The notes below the pieces were generated by a model that was not told the origin of the DNA, did no database searches, and worked only from the letters and a program-made list of their open reading frames with translations. 64,000 nucleotides of DNA. Origin: Bacteroidales bacterium. GTDB lineage: Bacteria; Bacteroidota; Bacteroidia; Bacteroidales; UBA3663. Below, in pieces: positions 43,690 through 53,035 of the stretch. Each line of letters starts with the position of its first letter. The stretch's first letter is position 1. The stretch covers positions 62,001-126,000 of the forward strand of contig JAFZBE010000063.1 in the NCBI GenBank assembly GCA_017561935.1. The letters run 5' to 3'. The position numbers and the translations under genes are program-made.

Positions 43690-44444
43690 CTTTTGTTATC
43701 GAAAGGAATATTCTTTGGAGAACCTGAATGATTGCGCCGCTGTCGAGCCAAGGCGGCTTTCTCCTGCGGTGTCAGAGGTTCGGATTGAATGGTGTCGGTA
43801 GGGGCGATGGTGCCGGGCTCATCGTTTTCAGCCAGGTGCTCACCGTCGTCGAGTTCATTGTCAGCATAGACGGGCGTCGTGCCGTCTTGCTGACGCATCT
43901 CGAAGATGCCCGTGGTTTGACGAATCTCATATTCGGTGAACGTCTCATTGCTATTGAAGCCAAAGCCCTCCAGGATGTCGCGGTTGCGCTCGATGTGGAT
44001 GAAGGAATCACTATAGACGGTGTGCTTCTTCATGTCCCAATAGAGTTCTTCGGTATTGAACTTCTCGCCCTTGTTGTTCGATACACGTACATTGCCTATC
44101 AAATGCCACTGTTGCTCTTTCTCGAAATGATAGGCTGTGTCGGCCTGCAATCGGCCAGCAGGTTGCAGCTCTTCGTCGAGTTGCTGCAGCTCGATGCCTT
44201 CGGGAAAATACCAGTAGGATTTCTTCGGGTCGAGGTTATATGTGTACCAGATGGGAGTATTGGCATGATAGCGTATCACACCGGAGTCGGAAACCAGCAT
44301 GGAGACATCGGTGGTCACCATGCCTGGTATGTTCGAGAAGTCCTCATCATCGACAGTTCCCTGTTCCTTGTTTCCTTCCTTTTGGCATCCGGCAGCGATG
44401 CAACAGATCATCAAGAAGAACAGGAACGATATTAATTTATGCAT
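43686..44444 (-). CDS. lptC: LptC-like lipoprotein of the LPS export machinery
   Basis: 252 aa lipoprotein (signal LISFLFFLMICCIAAGC). The centre, VRVSNNKGEKFNTEELYWDM and YSDSFIHIERNRDILEGFGF, is the LptC/OstA beta-jellyroll repeat that bridges LptB2FG and LptA. The C-terminal ~50 residues are acidic and proline-rich with a basic end. ATG at 44444 was chosen because the TATATTTG promoter lies at 44524-44531; an earlier in-frame ATG is upstream of it. It is coupled to the CorC-like gene. Confidence 0.88.
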   Translation of the reverse strand: MHKLISFLFFLMICCIAAGCQKEGNKEQGTVDDEDFSNIPGMVTTDVSMLVSDSGVIRYHANTPIWYTYNLDPKKSYWYFPEGIELQQLDEELQPAGRLQADTAYHFEKEQQWHLIGNVRVSNNKGEKFNTEELYWDMKKHTVYSDSFIHIERNRDILEGFGFNSNETFTEYEIRQTTGIFEMRQQDGTTPVYADNELDDGEHLAENDEPGTIAPTDTIQSEPLTPQEKAALARQRRNHSGSPKNIPFDNKR

Positions 44445-44523
44445 TTTTACACTTTGTTGTGACAAAATCCAAGAAATCCGAATATTTTCACGTATTTTTG
44501 GACATTTTTCTTCTTTTGCGGCG

Positions 44524-44531
44524 CAAATATA
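44524..44531 (-). promoter_or_regulatory. -7 promoter element (TATATTTG) of lptC
   Basis: CAAATATA on the plus strand, 12 bp from the opposite-facing thyA element at 44544-44551. The two promoters overlap back to back. Confidence 0.65.
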
Positions 44532-44543
44532 TATATTTTTTTG

Positions 44544-44551
44544 TATCTTTG
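44544..44551 (+). promoter_or_regulatory. -7 promoter element (TATCTTTG) of thyA
   Basis: TATCTTTG 70 bp before ATG 44622. The leader contains AGCCAAT/ATTGGCT (44584-44590 and 44600-44606), a small hairpin. Confidence 0.7.
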
Positions 44552-44621
44552 CGCACGAAATCATAAAAAAATGATTTTTGAATAGCCAATAACTGCAAAA
44601 TTGGCTGCATTTGTATTACAC

Positions 44622-45419
44622 ATGAAACAGTATTTAGACCTTATACAACGTGTTTTGGAAGAGGGTGTCCACAAGGAAGACCGCACAGGAACTGGCACCA
44701 TTAGTGTCTTTGGCCATCAGATGCGTTTCGACCTCAGCGAGGGCTTTCCGCTCGTTACCACCAAGAAGATGTTTACGCGAGGCATCATCGAGGAACTGCT
44801 GTGGTTCATCAGCGGTTCTACCAATAAAAAGGTGCTGCAGGAGAAGAACGTACACATCTGGGATTCGTGGGGTGATGACGAGACGGGTGAGTTGGGACCA
44901 GTCTATGGCAAACAGTGGCGTGACTGGGAAGGCAACGATGGCAAGCATTACGACCAGCTGATGATGGCCGTCGATGACATCAAGCGCAATCCCGACTCTC
45001 GTCGCATCATCGTCAACTCATGGCATGTCGAGGAGATTGATCGTATGGGGTTGCCTCCGTGTCACTGTTTCTTCCAGTTTTATGTGGCGGGTGGTAAGTT
45101 GTCGCTTCAGCTCTATCAGCGATCGGCCGACATCTTCTTGGGTGTGCCTTTCAATATTGCTAGTTATGCTCTGCTGCTTCTGATGACTGCCCAGGTCACA
45201 GGATTGCAGCCAGGCAGTTTCGTCCACACCTTTGGTGATGCCCATATCTATACGAATCATCTTGATCAAGTGCGCCTGCAGCTTACACGTACATCTTACC
45301 CGTTACCCAAGATGCAGCTCAATCCCGACATAAAGGATCTGCGTGATTTCCGTATTTCGGATTTCACTTTGACCGACTACCAGTGTCATCCAGCAATTAA
45401 GGGAGCCGTTTCCGTATGA
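44622..45419 (+). CDS. thyA: Thymidylate synthase
   Basis: 265 aa, normal length. It has DRTGTGT near the start, catalytic Cys147 in [29 protein letters not shown] (dUMP contact), and [10 protein letters not shown]. It converts dUMP to dTMP with methylene-tetrahydrofolate. The next gene, a sugar-phosphate transferase, overlaps its stop (ATGA); in many bacteria that slot holds dihydrofolate reductase. ATG at 44622 is preferred over a TTG seven codons earlier, which would lie within a leader hairpin. Confidence 0.97.
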   Translation: MKQYLDLIQRVLEEGVHKEDRTGTGTISVFGHQMRFDLSEGFPLVTTKKMFTRGIIEELLWFISGSTNKKVLQEKNVHIWDSWGDDETGELGPVYGKQWRDWEGNDGKHYDQLMMAVDDIKRNPDSRRIIVNSWHVEEIDRMGLPPCHCFFQFYVAGGKLSLQLYQRSADIFLGVPFNIASYALLLLMTAQVTGLQPGSFVHTFGDAHIYTNHLDQVRLQLTRTSYPLPKMQLNPDIKDLRDFRISDFTLTDYQCHPAIKGAVSV

Positions 45420-46837
45420 CAAAAGAAAGAACAATGTATCAGTTGCCGGCTTTCTTGAAGCTGGGCATGTATGTCAGTGAGGTCATCATCATCAATCTGA
45501 TATTCTACTATTTCTACAAGGGCATCCTTTGTCCGGGCAGCGAGCATCCGTTCGATATCTCCTACCAGTTCGGATTTATGGCGATGTCGCTTACAATCTC
45601 GTATGTGTTGGGCGTTTGGGTTCGACCGATCTCGTTCTTCTACCGTTCTGATCGTCGAGGCTCCATTCTGGGCAATGTTTTTGTGACTTTAGTCACGATG
45701 ACGATGGCCTTTTGGATTTTAGCCTTGGTATTCAAGTTTAATATCAAGTTCCAGTCCATACGCATCATCTATGTCTTGGTTAGCATTTATGTGTGTTTGG
45801 CCTTATGGCGATTCCTGTGTCGTTGGATAATCCGATGGTTCCGCACAACAGGTCGAAACTTGCATCATGTGATATTTGTCGGCAATAATGACCCCATCCG
45901 CGAACTTGGAGAAGAGATGCGTCATCCGTTCTATGGTTATCGCGTGGAGGGATATTTTGCCGATGAGCCTATGGAGAACCCGCCTGTGGGCTTGAATTAT
46001 CTGGGCAAAGTGACCGATTCAATCGAGTATGTGAAGAAACACACCTACCTGCAGCATCTCTATTGTTCTCTTCCAGCTGTGCGTGCCAACGAGATTCTGG
46101 AGATTATCGATACCTGTGAACGGAGTTGTGTGCGGTTTTACGCCATTCCCCAGCTTCGCTCTTATCTGAAGCGTAAGATGCAGCTCGAGGTTCTGGGTTC
46201 TATTCCCGTGCTCAGCATTCGCGATAATCCTCTTGACTCGCTGACTAACCGCATCATCAAGCGTGTGTTCGATTTCGTGGTGTCGGCAATATTCATGATA
46301 CCCTTCTGGTTCCTCATTTTCCCCATCGTTGCCATCTTGACCCATTTCCTTCAGCCTGGCCCAGTGTTCTTCAAACAGAAACGCAATGGATTGAACGGCA
46401 AGGAATTTGTTTGTTATAAGTTCCGTTCGATGAAGGTCAATGATGATGCCGACCGCCTGCAGGCTACTGAGAACGATCCACGCAAGACGAAGTTTGGCGA
46501 TTTCCTCCGTCGATCGTCCATCGACGAACTACCTCAGTTCATCAACGTGCTGAAAGGCGATATGTCGATCGTAGGGCCTCGTCCCCACATGGTGATGCAT
46601 ACCGAGCAATATTCCAAACTCATCGACAAGTATATGGTGCGTCACTGGGTGCTTCCAGGCATTACAGGATGGGCGCAGGTCAATGGCGCCCGAGGTGAGA
46701 CCAAAGAGCTTTGGCAGATGGAAGATCGCGTCAAGAAGGACGTGTGGTATGTCGAGAACTGGTCATTCTCGCTCGACATAAAGATTATCTTCAAGACCAT
46801 CTGGAATGTCGTCAGAAAAGACAAGCAAGCGTTTTAG
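45416..46837 (+). CDS. Undecaprenyl-phosphate sugar-1-phosphate transferase (WcaJ-type)
   Basis: 473 aa polyprenyl glycosylphosphotransferase. Four to five N-terminal transmembrane helices (first ~120 residues) are followed by a CoA-binding-like domain ([20 protein letters not shown]) and the C-terminal bacterial-sugar-transferase domain: [50 protein letters not shown] and [15 protein letters not shown]. It starts surface-polysaccharide synthesis by moving a sugar-1-phosphate to undecaprenyl phosphate. No other polysaccharide genes adjoin it. It is coupled by ATGA overlap to thyA and its stop overlaps convergent trmO by four bases. Confidence 0.9.
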   Translation: MTKERTMYQLPAFLKLGMYVSEVIIINLIFYYFYKGILCPGSEHPFDISYQFGFMAMSLTISYVLGVWVRPISFFYRSDRRGSILGNVFVTLVTMTMAFWILALVFKFNIKFQSIRIIYVLVSIYVCLALWRFLCRWIIRWFRTTGRNLHHVIFVGNNDPIRELGEEMRHPFYGYRVEGYFADEPMENPPVGLNYLGKVTDSIEYVKKHTYLQHLYCSLPAVRANEILEIIDTCERSCVRFYAIPQLRSYLKRKMQLEVLGSIPVLSIRDNPLDSLTNRIIKRVFDFVVSAIFMIPFWFLIFPIVAILTHFLQPGPVFFKQKRNGLNGKEFVCYKFRSMKVNDDADRLQATENDPRKTKFGDFLRRSSIDELPQFINVLKGDMSIVGPRPHMVMHTEQYSKLIDKYMVRHWVLPGITGWAQVNGARGETKELWQMEDRVKKDVWYVENWSFSLDIKIIFKTIWNVVRKDKQAF

Positions 46838-47541
46838 GCAGTTGGTCCCAATAAGTGCACGACGCCATCGTCGGTCACTCTGAAATGAAAATCTATGCCA
46901 GCGAACGAGATGCCATAGATGCGTTTCTCGTCATGCTGATAATGCGGGCGAGGGTCTTGGCTGAGCACTTTACAAAGCGCTGTCCACTGATTATTATTTA
47001 AATTATATAATGTATAGAGCTCCTCGGGTATCACTACTTCGAGGGGCTTTTGTTCTTTTGTCTGCTCGGTAAATCCACCACGGGCATCGGGATGACTGTC
47101 GGCGAAGGGGAGGTAGGGCTTGATGTCGAGGATGGGTGTGCCGTTCATCAGGTCGGCGCCTTTCACATGGATGATGGGACCATCAGGTGAGTCGAAATCT
47201 ATACCTGCTATCTCGACACACGACAGGCCGAAGGGGTTGGGCCTGTAGGGCGAGCGCGTAGCAAAAACACCCATGCGCTTATTGCCTCCCAGTCGGGGTG
47301 GTCTGACGGTCGGTGACCATGAAGTTGCTTCTTTCGACGTTTGCTCAGCCAAGACCTCCGAGAAGACCCAAATCAGCCAAAGATGCGAATAGCCATCGAG
47401 TCCTCTCAGGGCTTCGTTCACACGGTAGTCGGACTCGAAGATGATGCGCCCATCGAGTTCGGGGATGAGTCCGGATTGTCGGGGAATACCGAATTTGCTG
47501 TCGAAGTCGGTTTCAATATGTGCTATGATTTTACATTCCAT
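46834..47541 (-). CDS. trmO: TsaA/TrmO-family tRNA N6-methyltransferase
   Basis: 235 aa. KFGIPRQSGLIPELDGRI opens the domain, and NKRMGVFATRSPYRPNPFGL is the family signature (G-[FL]-A-T-R-S-P-x-R-P-N-P). It uses SAM to methylate t6A37 in tRNA. The C-terminal region is longer than the minimal domain, as in E. coli YaeB. ATG at 47541 follows the TATATTTG promoter at 47568-47575. Confidence 0.9.
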   Translation of the reverse strand: MECKIIAHIETDFDSKFGIPRQSGLIPELDGRIIFESDYRVNEALRGLDGYSHLWLIWVFSEVLAEQTSKEATSWSPTVRPPRLGGNKRMGVFATRSPYRPNPFGLSCVEIAGIDFDSPDGPIIHVKGADLMNGTPILDIKPYLPFADSHPDARGGFTEQTKEQKPLEVVIPEELYTLYNLNNNQWTALCKVLSQDPRPHYQHDEKRIYGISFAGIDFHFRVTDDGVVHLLGPTA

Positions 47542-47567
47542 TATCGGCAGTTTTTTGTTTTCGTGCG

Positions 47568-47575
47568 CAAATATA
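47568..47575 (-). promoter_or_regulatory. -7 promoter element (TATATTTG) of trmO
   Basis: CAAATATA on the plus strand, 26 bp before the trmO start. Confidence 0.65.
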
Positions 47576-47680
47576 CTCAATTATTCTGACATTTTTGTAA
47601 AAATTGCGCCCAAAACATAGAAAATTTGCAAAAAAATCAAAAAAAACAGTCATTTTTGCACGATGTATTGAAAATAGTCA

Positions 47681-47688
47681 TATCTTTG
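47681..47688 (+). promoter_or_regulatory. -7 promoter element (TATCTTTG) of the trp operon
   Basis: TATCTTTG about 195 bp before trpB and 27 bp before the leader peptide. It is the only strong promoter element seen for trpBEGDCFA. Confidence 0.75.
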
Positions 47689-47714
47689 CAGCGTTAAATT
47701 TACGAATTTTGCAA

Positions 47715-47762
47715 ATGACAATGAATCGTGCATATTGGTGGTGGCTCGAACTCATGACATGA
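47715..47762 (+). CDS. trpL: trp operon leader peptide
   Basis: A 15-codon open frame, MTMNRAYWWWLELMT, with three Trp codons in a row at 47736-47744, lying directly upstream of hairpins and trpB. When tryptophanyl-tRNA is scarce a ribosome would stall on these codons and stop the terminator hairpin forming. A second ATG at 47721 is an alternative start. This is strong sequence evidence for attenuation. Confidence 0.85.
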   Translation: MTMNRAYWWWLELMT

Positions 47763-47843
47763 CGTTGTGGGTCGCACCCTTATGCACCTATAAAGCATAC
47801 GAAGGGCTTGCAGGACACAACGTCTTGCGAGTCCTTTCGTTTT
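47761..47843 (+). promoter_or_regulatory. trp attenuator: antiterminator and terminator hairpins
   Basis: GACGTTGTG (47761-47769), just after the leader-peptide stop, pairs perfectly with CACAACGTC (47816-47824). The terminator stem joins 47800-47814 (CGAAGGGCTTGCAGG) with 47824-47839 (CTTGCGAGTCCTTTCG), with a single bulge and G-U pairs, and ends in TTTT at 47840-47843. CACAACGTC is mostly the loop of the terminator, so the two folds compete. Confidence 0.75.
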
Positions 47844-47883
47844 ATCGTATCTTCTTGGCATATTCAAAAATATTATCAGGTAT

Positions 47884-49092
47884 ATGAAATCTTTTCAGGT
47901 TGACTCGAACGGCTACTATGGCCAGTTTGGCGGAGCATACGTTCCGGAGATTCTCTACAAGACGGTAGAGGATTTGAAGAAGGCATATCTCCCCATCATT
48001 GAGAGTAAGGAGTTCCAGGATGAGTATCGGCTATTGCTAAAGGACTACGTAGGTCGTCCTTCGCCGCTCTATTTCGCCAAACGCTTGAGCGAGAAGTATG
48101 GCTGTCAGCTCTATTTGAAGCGCGAGGATCTCAATCATACGGGGGCCCACAAGATCAACAATGCCATCGGACAGATTCTTATTGCCCGACGTATGGGCAA
48201 GACACGTATCGTGGCCGAGACGGGTGCTGGACAGCATGGTGTAGCTACAGCCACCGTGTGTGCGTTGATGAATATGCCATGTCGCGTCTATATGGGTGCC
48301 CTCGATGTGCAGCGTCAGCATGTAAACGTGGAGCGAATGAAGATGCTTGGTGCTGAAGTTTATCCCGTCGAAAGTGGCAATAAGACACTCAAGGATGCGA
48401 CCAACGAGGCTATCCGTGACTGGTGCTGTCATCCTTCCGACACCTTCTACATTATCGGCTCCACGGTTGGCCCACATCCTTATCCCGACATGGTGGCTCG
48501 CTTGCAGTCCATCATCTCCGAGGAACTCAAGTGGCAGCTTCGTGAAAAGGTGGGACGTGACTATCCTGACTATTTGATGGCTTGTGTGGGTGGCGGCTCG
48601 AATGCTGCAGGAACCATCTACCATTACATCGACGATGAGCGTGTGCGTCTGGTACTGGCTGAGGCCGGTGGTCATGGCATCGATTCTGGCGAGACGGCAG
48701 CCTCCATGCAGATCGGAACGTTGGGCATCCTCCATGGTTCACGCATTAAACTGATGCAAACCGACGATGGCCAGATTGTTGAGCCTTACAGCATCTCGGC
48801 TGGGCTGGACTACCCCGGTACAGGTCCCATTCATTGCAATCTCTATGAGCAGAAACGTGCCACAGTATTGCCTGCCAATGATGACGAGGCACTGCATGCC
48901 GCCTTCGAACTGACGCGAATGGAGGGTATTATCCCTGCGCTGGAGAGCGCACACGCTTTGGCTTTGCTCCCTAAACTCAAGCATCTGTTCTGCCCTGATG
49001 ATGTCGTGGTGCTCACCGTCTCTGGTCGTGGCGACAAAGACCTCGATACCTATCTTAAGCATAAGGACGACGAGGGTGTGAACCCCTCTTAA
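47884..49092 (+). CDS. trpB: Tryptophan synthase beta subunit
   Basis: 402 aa. PLP lysine Lys90 in LNHTGAHKINNAIGQ, substrate-binding ETGAGQHGVATATVCAL, and PLP-phosphate loop VGGGSNAAG. It condenses indole and serine to tryptophan, with TrpA in an alpha2-beta2 complex. It is first in trpBEGDCFA, with trpA last; this split is usual in Bacteroidota. Confidence 0.98.
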   Translation: MKSFQVDSNGYYGQFGGAYVPEILYKTVEDLKKAYLPIIESKEFQDEYRLLLKDYVGRPSPLYFAKRLSEKYGCQLYLKREDLNHTGAHKINNAIGQILIARRMGKTRIVAETGAGQHGVATATVCALMNMPCRVYMGALDVQRQHVNVERMKMLGAEVYPVESGNKTLKDATNEAIRDWCCHPSDTFYIIGSTVGPHPYPDMVARLQSIISEELKWQLREKVGRDYPDYLMACVGGGSNAAGTIYHYIDDERVRLVLAEAGGHGIDSGETAASMQIGTLGILHGSRIKLMQTDDGQIVEPYSISAGLDYPGTGPIHCNLYEQKRATVLPANDDEALHAAFELTRMEGIIPALESAHALALLPKLKHLFCPDDVVVLTVSGRGDKDLDTYLKHKDDEGVNPS

Positions 49093-49120
49093 CCTCTCTT
49101 AACCCTTCTTAACCCCCTCA
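49081..49120 (+). repeat. Four 10-bp tandem repeats across the trpB stop
   Basis: AACCCCTCTT, AACCTCTCTT, AACCCTTCTT and AACCCCCTCA run from the last trpB codons to just before trpE. Copy-number change would shift the trpB C-terminus and the trpB-trpE spacing. Confidence 0.75.
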
Positions 49121-49128
49121 TAACGATT

Positions 49129-50541
49129 ATGTATTGCTATAAGATAAACAGCAAATCGATGCTGGGCGATCTGGTGACCCCAGTGAGTGCATATCTGCGA
49201 CTTCGTGACCTTTCGACACAGTCCATCCTGATGGAGTCCAGCGATTATCATTCTGGCAAGAATGCTCGTTCGTATATTGCGCTTCAACCCATTGCACACG
49301 TTGCTATTGGACATGGTGTGGGCAGTTGTCTCTTCCCCGATGGTAAGACCTTCGAGCATCTCATCGACCGTACATACCGCAGTGATGCCATCATTGGTGA
49401 GTTCATGCGTTCGTTTGCAATCGAAGGCGACGAGCATCAGTTACGTTGCTGTCAGTTGTGGGGATTCACTTCGTTCAATGCAGTGCGTTACTTTGAGGAC
49501 ATTGCCGTCAAGGATGAAAGACAGACGCAGAACGACGCTCCCGACATGCTCTATATATTGTTTAAATATGTGTTGGAGTTTGATCATTTCAACAATCGAC
49601 TGACCATCTGTGAACTCCTCCAACCCGATGAGCCGTCGGGCATCGATGAGATTGAGCGGATGATGAATCGACCTTCCGTAAGCCGTTTCTCTTTTCGACC
49701 GGTGGGCGAAGTGAGCAGCACGTTGACCGACGAGCAACACAAGGCGAATATTCGCCGAGGCATCGCACATTGCAAACGTGGAGATGTCTTCCAGATTGTG
49801 TTGTCGCGTCGTTTTGTCCAGCTCTATGAGGGAGATGACTTCAACCTATACCGCGCCCTGCGTTCCATCAATCCTTCACCCTACCTCTTCTATATGGATT
49901 TCGGAGGCTTCCGTATCTTCGGCTCTTCGCCCGAGACGCATTGCCGCATCGAACGTAGCGGCGATCGTTTCATGGCCTACATCGATCCTATCGCTGGCAC
50001 CACCCGTCGAACGGGCAACGATGCGCAGGACATCAAGAACGCCAATTATCTGCGCAACGATCCGAAGGAAAATGCCGAGCATGTGATGCTGGTCGATTTG
50101 GCGCGCAATGACCTGTCGCGCAATTGTCATCATGTTAAGGTCGATTTCTACAAGGAGTTGCAGTACTATAGCCATGTCATTCACCTTGTGAGCCGCGTAT
50201 CCGGCATCCTCAATCGAGATGCCGACCCTATCAAAGCTTTTATCGACACCTTCCCTGCAGGCACATTATCCGGTGCTCCCAAGGTGAGGGCAATGCAGTT
50301 GATCTCGGAATACGAGCCCCATAATCGAGGAGCTTATGGAGGTTGCGTGGGCAGTCTCTCATTCGATGGTTCGCTCAATCAGGCCATCACCATCCGCACT
50401 TTCGTCAGTCGTAATGGCGAGCTATGGTTTCAGGCGGGCGGCGGCATCGTTGCCAAGAGTAATGAGGACTACGAACTCCAGGAGGTCAACAACAAACTCG
50501 GAGCTTTGCGAAATGCAATAAGTATGGCGGCGGGGATGTGA
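49129..50541 (+). CDS. trpE: Anthranilate synthase component I
   Basis: 470 aa chorismate-binding enzyme. The N-terminal regulatory domain has LMESSDYHSGKNARSYIAL, a Ser-containing region related to the LLES Trp-feedback motif. The C-terminal catalytic region has GDVFQIVLSRRF, PETHCRIE, PIAGTTRRTGND, DLARNDLSRNC and PAGTLSGAPKVRAMQLI. With TrpG it makes anthranilate from chorismate and glutamine, the committed step. Feedback inhibition by tryptophan is likely. Confidence 0.97.
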   Translation: MYCYKINSKSMLGDLVTPVSAYLRLRDLSTQSILMESSDYHSGKNARSYIALQPIAHVAIGHGVGSCLFPDGKTFEHLIDRTYRSDAIIGEFMRSFAIEGDEHQLRCCQLWGFTSFNAVRYFEDIAVKDERQTQNDAPDMLYILFKYVLEFDHFNNRLTICELLQPDEPSGIDEIERMMNRPSVSRFSFRPVGEVSSTLTDEQHKANIRRGIAHCKRGDVFQIVLSRRFVQLYEGDDFNLYRALRSINPSPYLFYMDFGGFRIFGSSPETHCRIERSGDRFMAYIDPIAGTTRRTGNDAQDIKNANYLRNDPKENAEHVMLVDLARNDLSRNCHHVKVDFYKELQYYSHVIHLVSRVSGILNRDADPIKAFIDTFPAGTLSGAPKVRAMQLISEYEPHNRGAYGGCVGSLSFDGSLNQAITIRTFVSRNGELWFQAGGGIVAKSNEDYELQEVNNKLGALRNAISMAAGM

Positions 50542-50590
50542 AAGAAGAAAACTGTGATAGCCCAAATAGATAAAACAAAAAACAACGATT

Positions 50591-51181
50591 ATGAAAATAG
50601 CAATGATCGATAATTACGATTCCTTTACTTATAATCTTGTGCATCTTGTAAAGGAATTGGGTGCCGAAATCAACGTCTTTCGCAATGATCAGTTCGAACT
50701 CTCCGATCTCGAAACCTATGATAAGATCATGCTCTCACCAGGCCCAGGTATTCCGAGTGAGGCAGGTCTGCTGCTCGATGTGATACGCATCTATGCTGGG
50801 GAGAAGCCCATTCTGGGCATCTGCTTGGGCGAACAAGCTATTGGCGAAGCCTTTGGCGCTCGTCTTGTCAATCTGGCCGATGTTTTCCATGGTGTGCAGA
50901 CTCCCGCACACATCGTCGATTTTGTCGAATATGGCGAACACAAGGTTGATTACCTTTTCCGAGGTCTCCATCGCGATATTCTTGTGGGTCGCTATCACTC
51001 TTGGGTGGTCGATGCCGAGTCACTGCCCGACTGTCTTGAAGTCACCTGCACCTCCAATGAAGGACAGGTGATGGCTTTGCGTCACCGTGAATACGACGTC
51101 CGTGGCATTCAGTTCCATCCAGAGTCCGTCCTCACCCCAGATGGCAAGAAGATAATCAATAACTGGCTCTTGCACCTTTAG
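50591..51181 (+). CDS. trpG: Anthranilate synthase component II (glutamine amidotransferase)
   Basis: 196 aa class I glutamine amidotransferase. MIDNYDSFTYNLVHL starts it, SPGPGIPSEAG follows, nucleophile Cys78 lies in GICLGEQA, and the His-Glu pair is in IQFHPESVLTPDG. It supplies ammonia to TrpE. Because a pabA is not seen nearby it might also serve folate synthesis, an inference only. Confidence 0.95.
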   Translation: MKIAMIDNYDSFTYNLVHLVKELGAEINVFRNDQFELSDLETYDKIMLSPGPGIPSEAGLLLDVIRIYAGEKPILGICLGEQAIGEAFGARLVNLADVFHGVQTPAHIVDFVEYGEHKVDYLFRGLHRDILVGRYHSWVVDAESLPDCLEVTCTSNEGQVMALRHREYDVRGIQFHPESVLTPDGKKIINNWLLHL

Positions 51182-51246
51182 ACTTCTTGGGGCATTCAGA
51201 TCACTCAAAAATAACTCCGAAACAAAATAACTAATAAATCAATAAT

Positions 51247-52242
51247 ATGAAGCAGTATCTTTCCAAAATCATCGAGGGTCAGGAACTCACACGAGAGGAG
51301 ACCCACATCATCATGCTGGGCATCACCCAGGAGAAGTACAACAACTGCCAGATAGCTGCTCTGCTCATGGCATTGCAGATGCGAGGCATCACTGTCGACG
51401 AATTACTTGGCTTTCGCGACGGACTGCTCGAGACGGGCCGCCGTGTCAACCTCGACGGCTACGAAACTCTCGACATTGTAGGCACGGGAGGAGATGGCAA
51501 GAACACCTTCAACATCTCCACTTGTGCATCGTTTGTTGTTGCCGGTGCGGGCTATAAGGTTTCGAAGCACGGCAACGGCAGTTCCACTTCAGTGTCGGGT
51601 GCTTCGAATGTGCTGCAGGAACATGGCGTGAAGTTCACAGCCGATACCGACATCATTCGTCGTTCGCTCGACCAGGCCAATATCTGCTACTTCCACGCTC
51701 CCCTCTTCGCCTACGGCATGAAGTTTGTAGGTCCTACCCGTCGGGCAATGAACGTACCTACTTGCTTCAATCTTTTGGGTCCGCTTGTCAATCCCTGTCA
51801 TCCCAAGTATTCGCTTCATGGCACTGCTAACCAGGCACAGATGCGGCTTTATGTCAATGCGCACCAGAAGATTGGCGACACTTTTGGCGTTATTTCGTCC
51901 TATGATGGCTACGATGAGATCTCCCTTACCTCGGGTTTCAAGTTGGTGACCAACAACTTCGAGAAAGTCTTCACGCCCAAGGACCTTGGCCTCAACTATG
52001 TCAATCCTGACGACATCTTTGGGGGTCGAACTCCAGCCGATGTAAAGAAGATTTTCGACAATGTGCTCGAAGGTAGGGCCACAGAGGCACAGAAATCGGT
52101 CATCATCGCCAATGCTGCTTGTGCTATCTCGATCATCGACCGCAATCTTAGTGTTGAGGAGAGCGTCGATATGGCACGCGAGTCGCTTGACTCGGGCAAG
52201 GCATTGGCAGCATTCAAGAAATTCGTTCAAATTAACAGTTGA
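51247..52242 (+). CDS. trpD: Anthranilate phosphoribosyltransferase
   Basis: 331 aa. The PRPP-binding GTGGDGKNTFNIST, KHGNGSSTSVSGASNVLQEH and FGPTRRAMN/FNLLGPLVNPC regions mark the family. It joins anthranilate to PRPP. Its stop overlaps trpC by one base (TGATG). Confidence 0.97.
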   Translation: MKQYLSKIIEGQELTREETHIIMLGITQEKYNNCQIAALLMALQMRGITVDELLGFRDGLLETGRRVNLDGYETLDIVGTGGDGKNTFNISTCASFVVAGAGYKVSKHGNGSSTSVSGASNVLQEHGVKFTADTDIIRRSLDQANICYFHAPLFAYGMKFVGPTRRAMNVPTCFNLLGPLVNPCHPKYSLHGTANQAQMRLYVNAHQKIGDTFGVISSYDGYDEISLTSGFKLVTNNFEKVFTPKDLGLNYVNPDDIFGGRTPADVKKIFDNVLEGRATEAQKSVIIANAACAISIIDRNLSVEESVDMARESLDSGKALAAFKKFVQINS

Positions 52243-53012
52243 TGGAAGATATTCTTCACGAGATCGTTATCCACAAGCGTCAGGAACTGGATGTGCTGCT
52301 ACAAAAGCGCGTCTCTATGGCCGATGCCCTTCGCGGTTCCAGAAGCGGTATCATCGCCGAATTCAAGCGCAAGAGTCCTTCCCGAGGATGGATACATGCC
52401 GATGTAGAGCCTGATCAGGTCGTCCCTCGTTATGCCCGTAATGGTGCTTCTGCCTTGTCGATACTCACCAACGAGGAGTACTTCGGAGGTAAACCAGAAT
52501 ATATTACTCGTGTGCGCAACGCTATTGGCAATTGTCCGATTCTTCGCAAGGAGTTTATCGTTGATCCCTATCAGATTTATGAGGCGAAGATTCTTGGAGC
52601 TGATGCCATCTTGCTCATCGCCGCCTGTTTGGAGCAAAAGGAATATGCCAAGCTTTTGAATCTCGCACACAGTCTCAATCTGGAGGTGTTGCTCGAGGTT
52701 CATGACCCCTTCGAATTAGAATATCTCAAGGCGGGTGTGCCAGATATGCTCGGTGTTAATAATCGTTGTCTCGGCACTTTCCATACCGATGTGCAACATT
52801 CGTTCGACATTGCTAAGGCGATGCGGACTGCCATTGCCAATTTGGGCGCAAAGGCACCTGTGTTGGTTTCAGAGTCCGGCATCTCAAGTCCCGAGACGGT
52901 CAAGCGGCTTCGTCAAGTCGGCTTCCAAGGATTCCTCATCGGTGAGTGTTTTATGCGAGAAGCCGACCCGGGACAGGCATTAACAAACTTTGTCGAAGAG
53001 ATACTTTCATAG
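52242..53012 (+). CDS. trpC: Indole-3-glycerol-phosphate synthase
   Basis: 256 aa TIM barrel. Catalytic AEFKRKSPSRGW (EFKRxSPS motif), ILRKEFIVDPYQIYEAKILG, VLLEVHD and SESGI near the phosphate site. It closes the indole ring. ATG at 52242 overlaps the trpD stop; a TTG one codon earlier is possible. It is separate from trpF here, unlike the fused enterobacterial protein. Confidence 0.97.
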   Translation: MEDILHEIVIHKRQELDVLLQKRVSMADALRGSRSGIIAEFKRKSPSRGWIHADVEPDQVVPRYARNGASALSILTNEEYFGGKPEYITRVRNAIGNCPILRKEFIVDPYQIYEAKILGADAILLIAACLEQKEYAKLLNLAHSLNLEVLLEVHDPFELEYLKAGVPDMLGVNNRCLGTFHTDVQHSFDIAKAMRTAIANLGAKAPVLVSESGISSPETVKRLRQVGFQGFLIGECFMREADPGQALTNFVEEILS

Positions 53013-53035
53013 TTCCCATACCCCCTTTTATCCCC

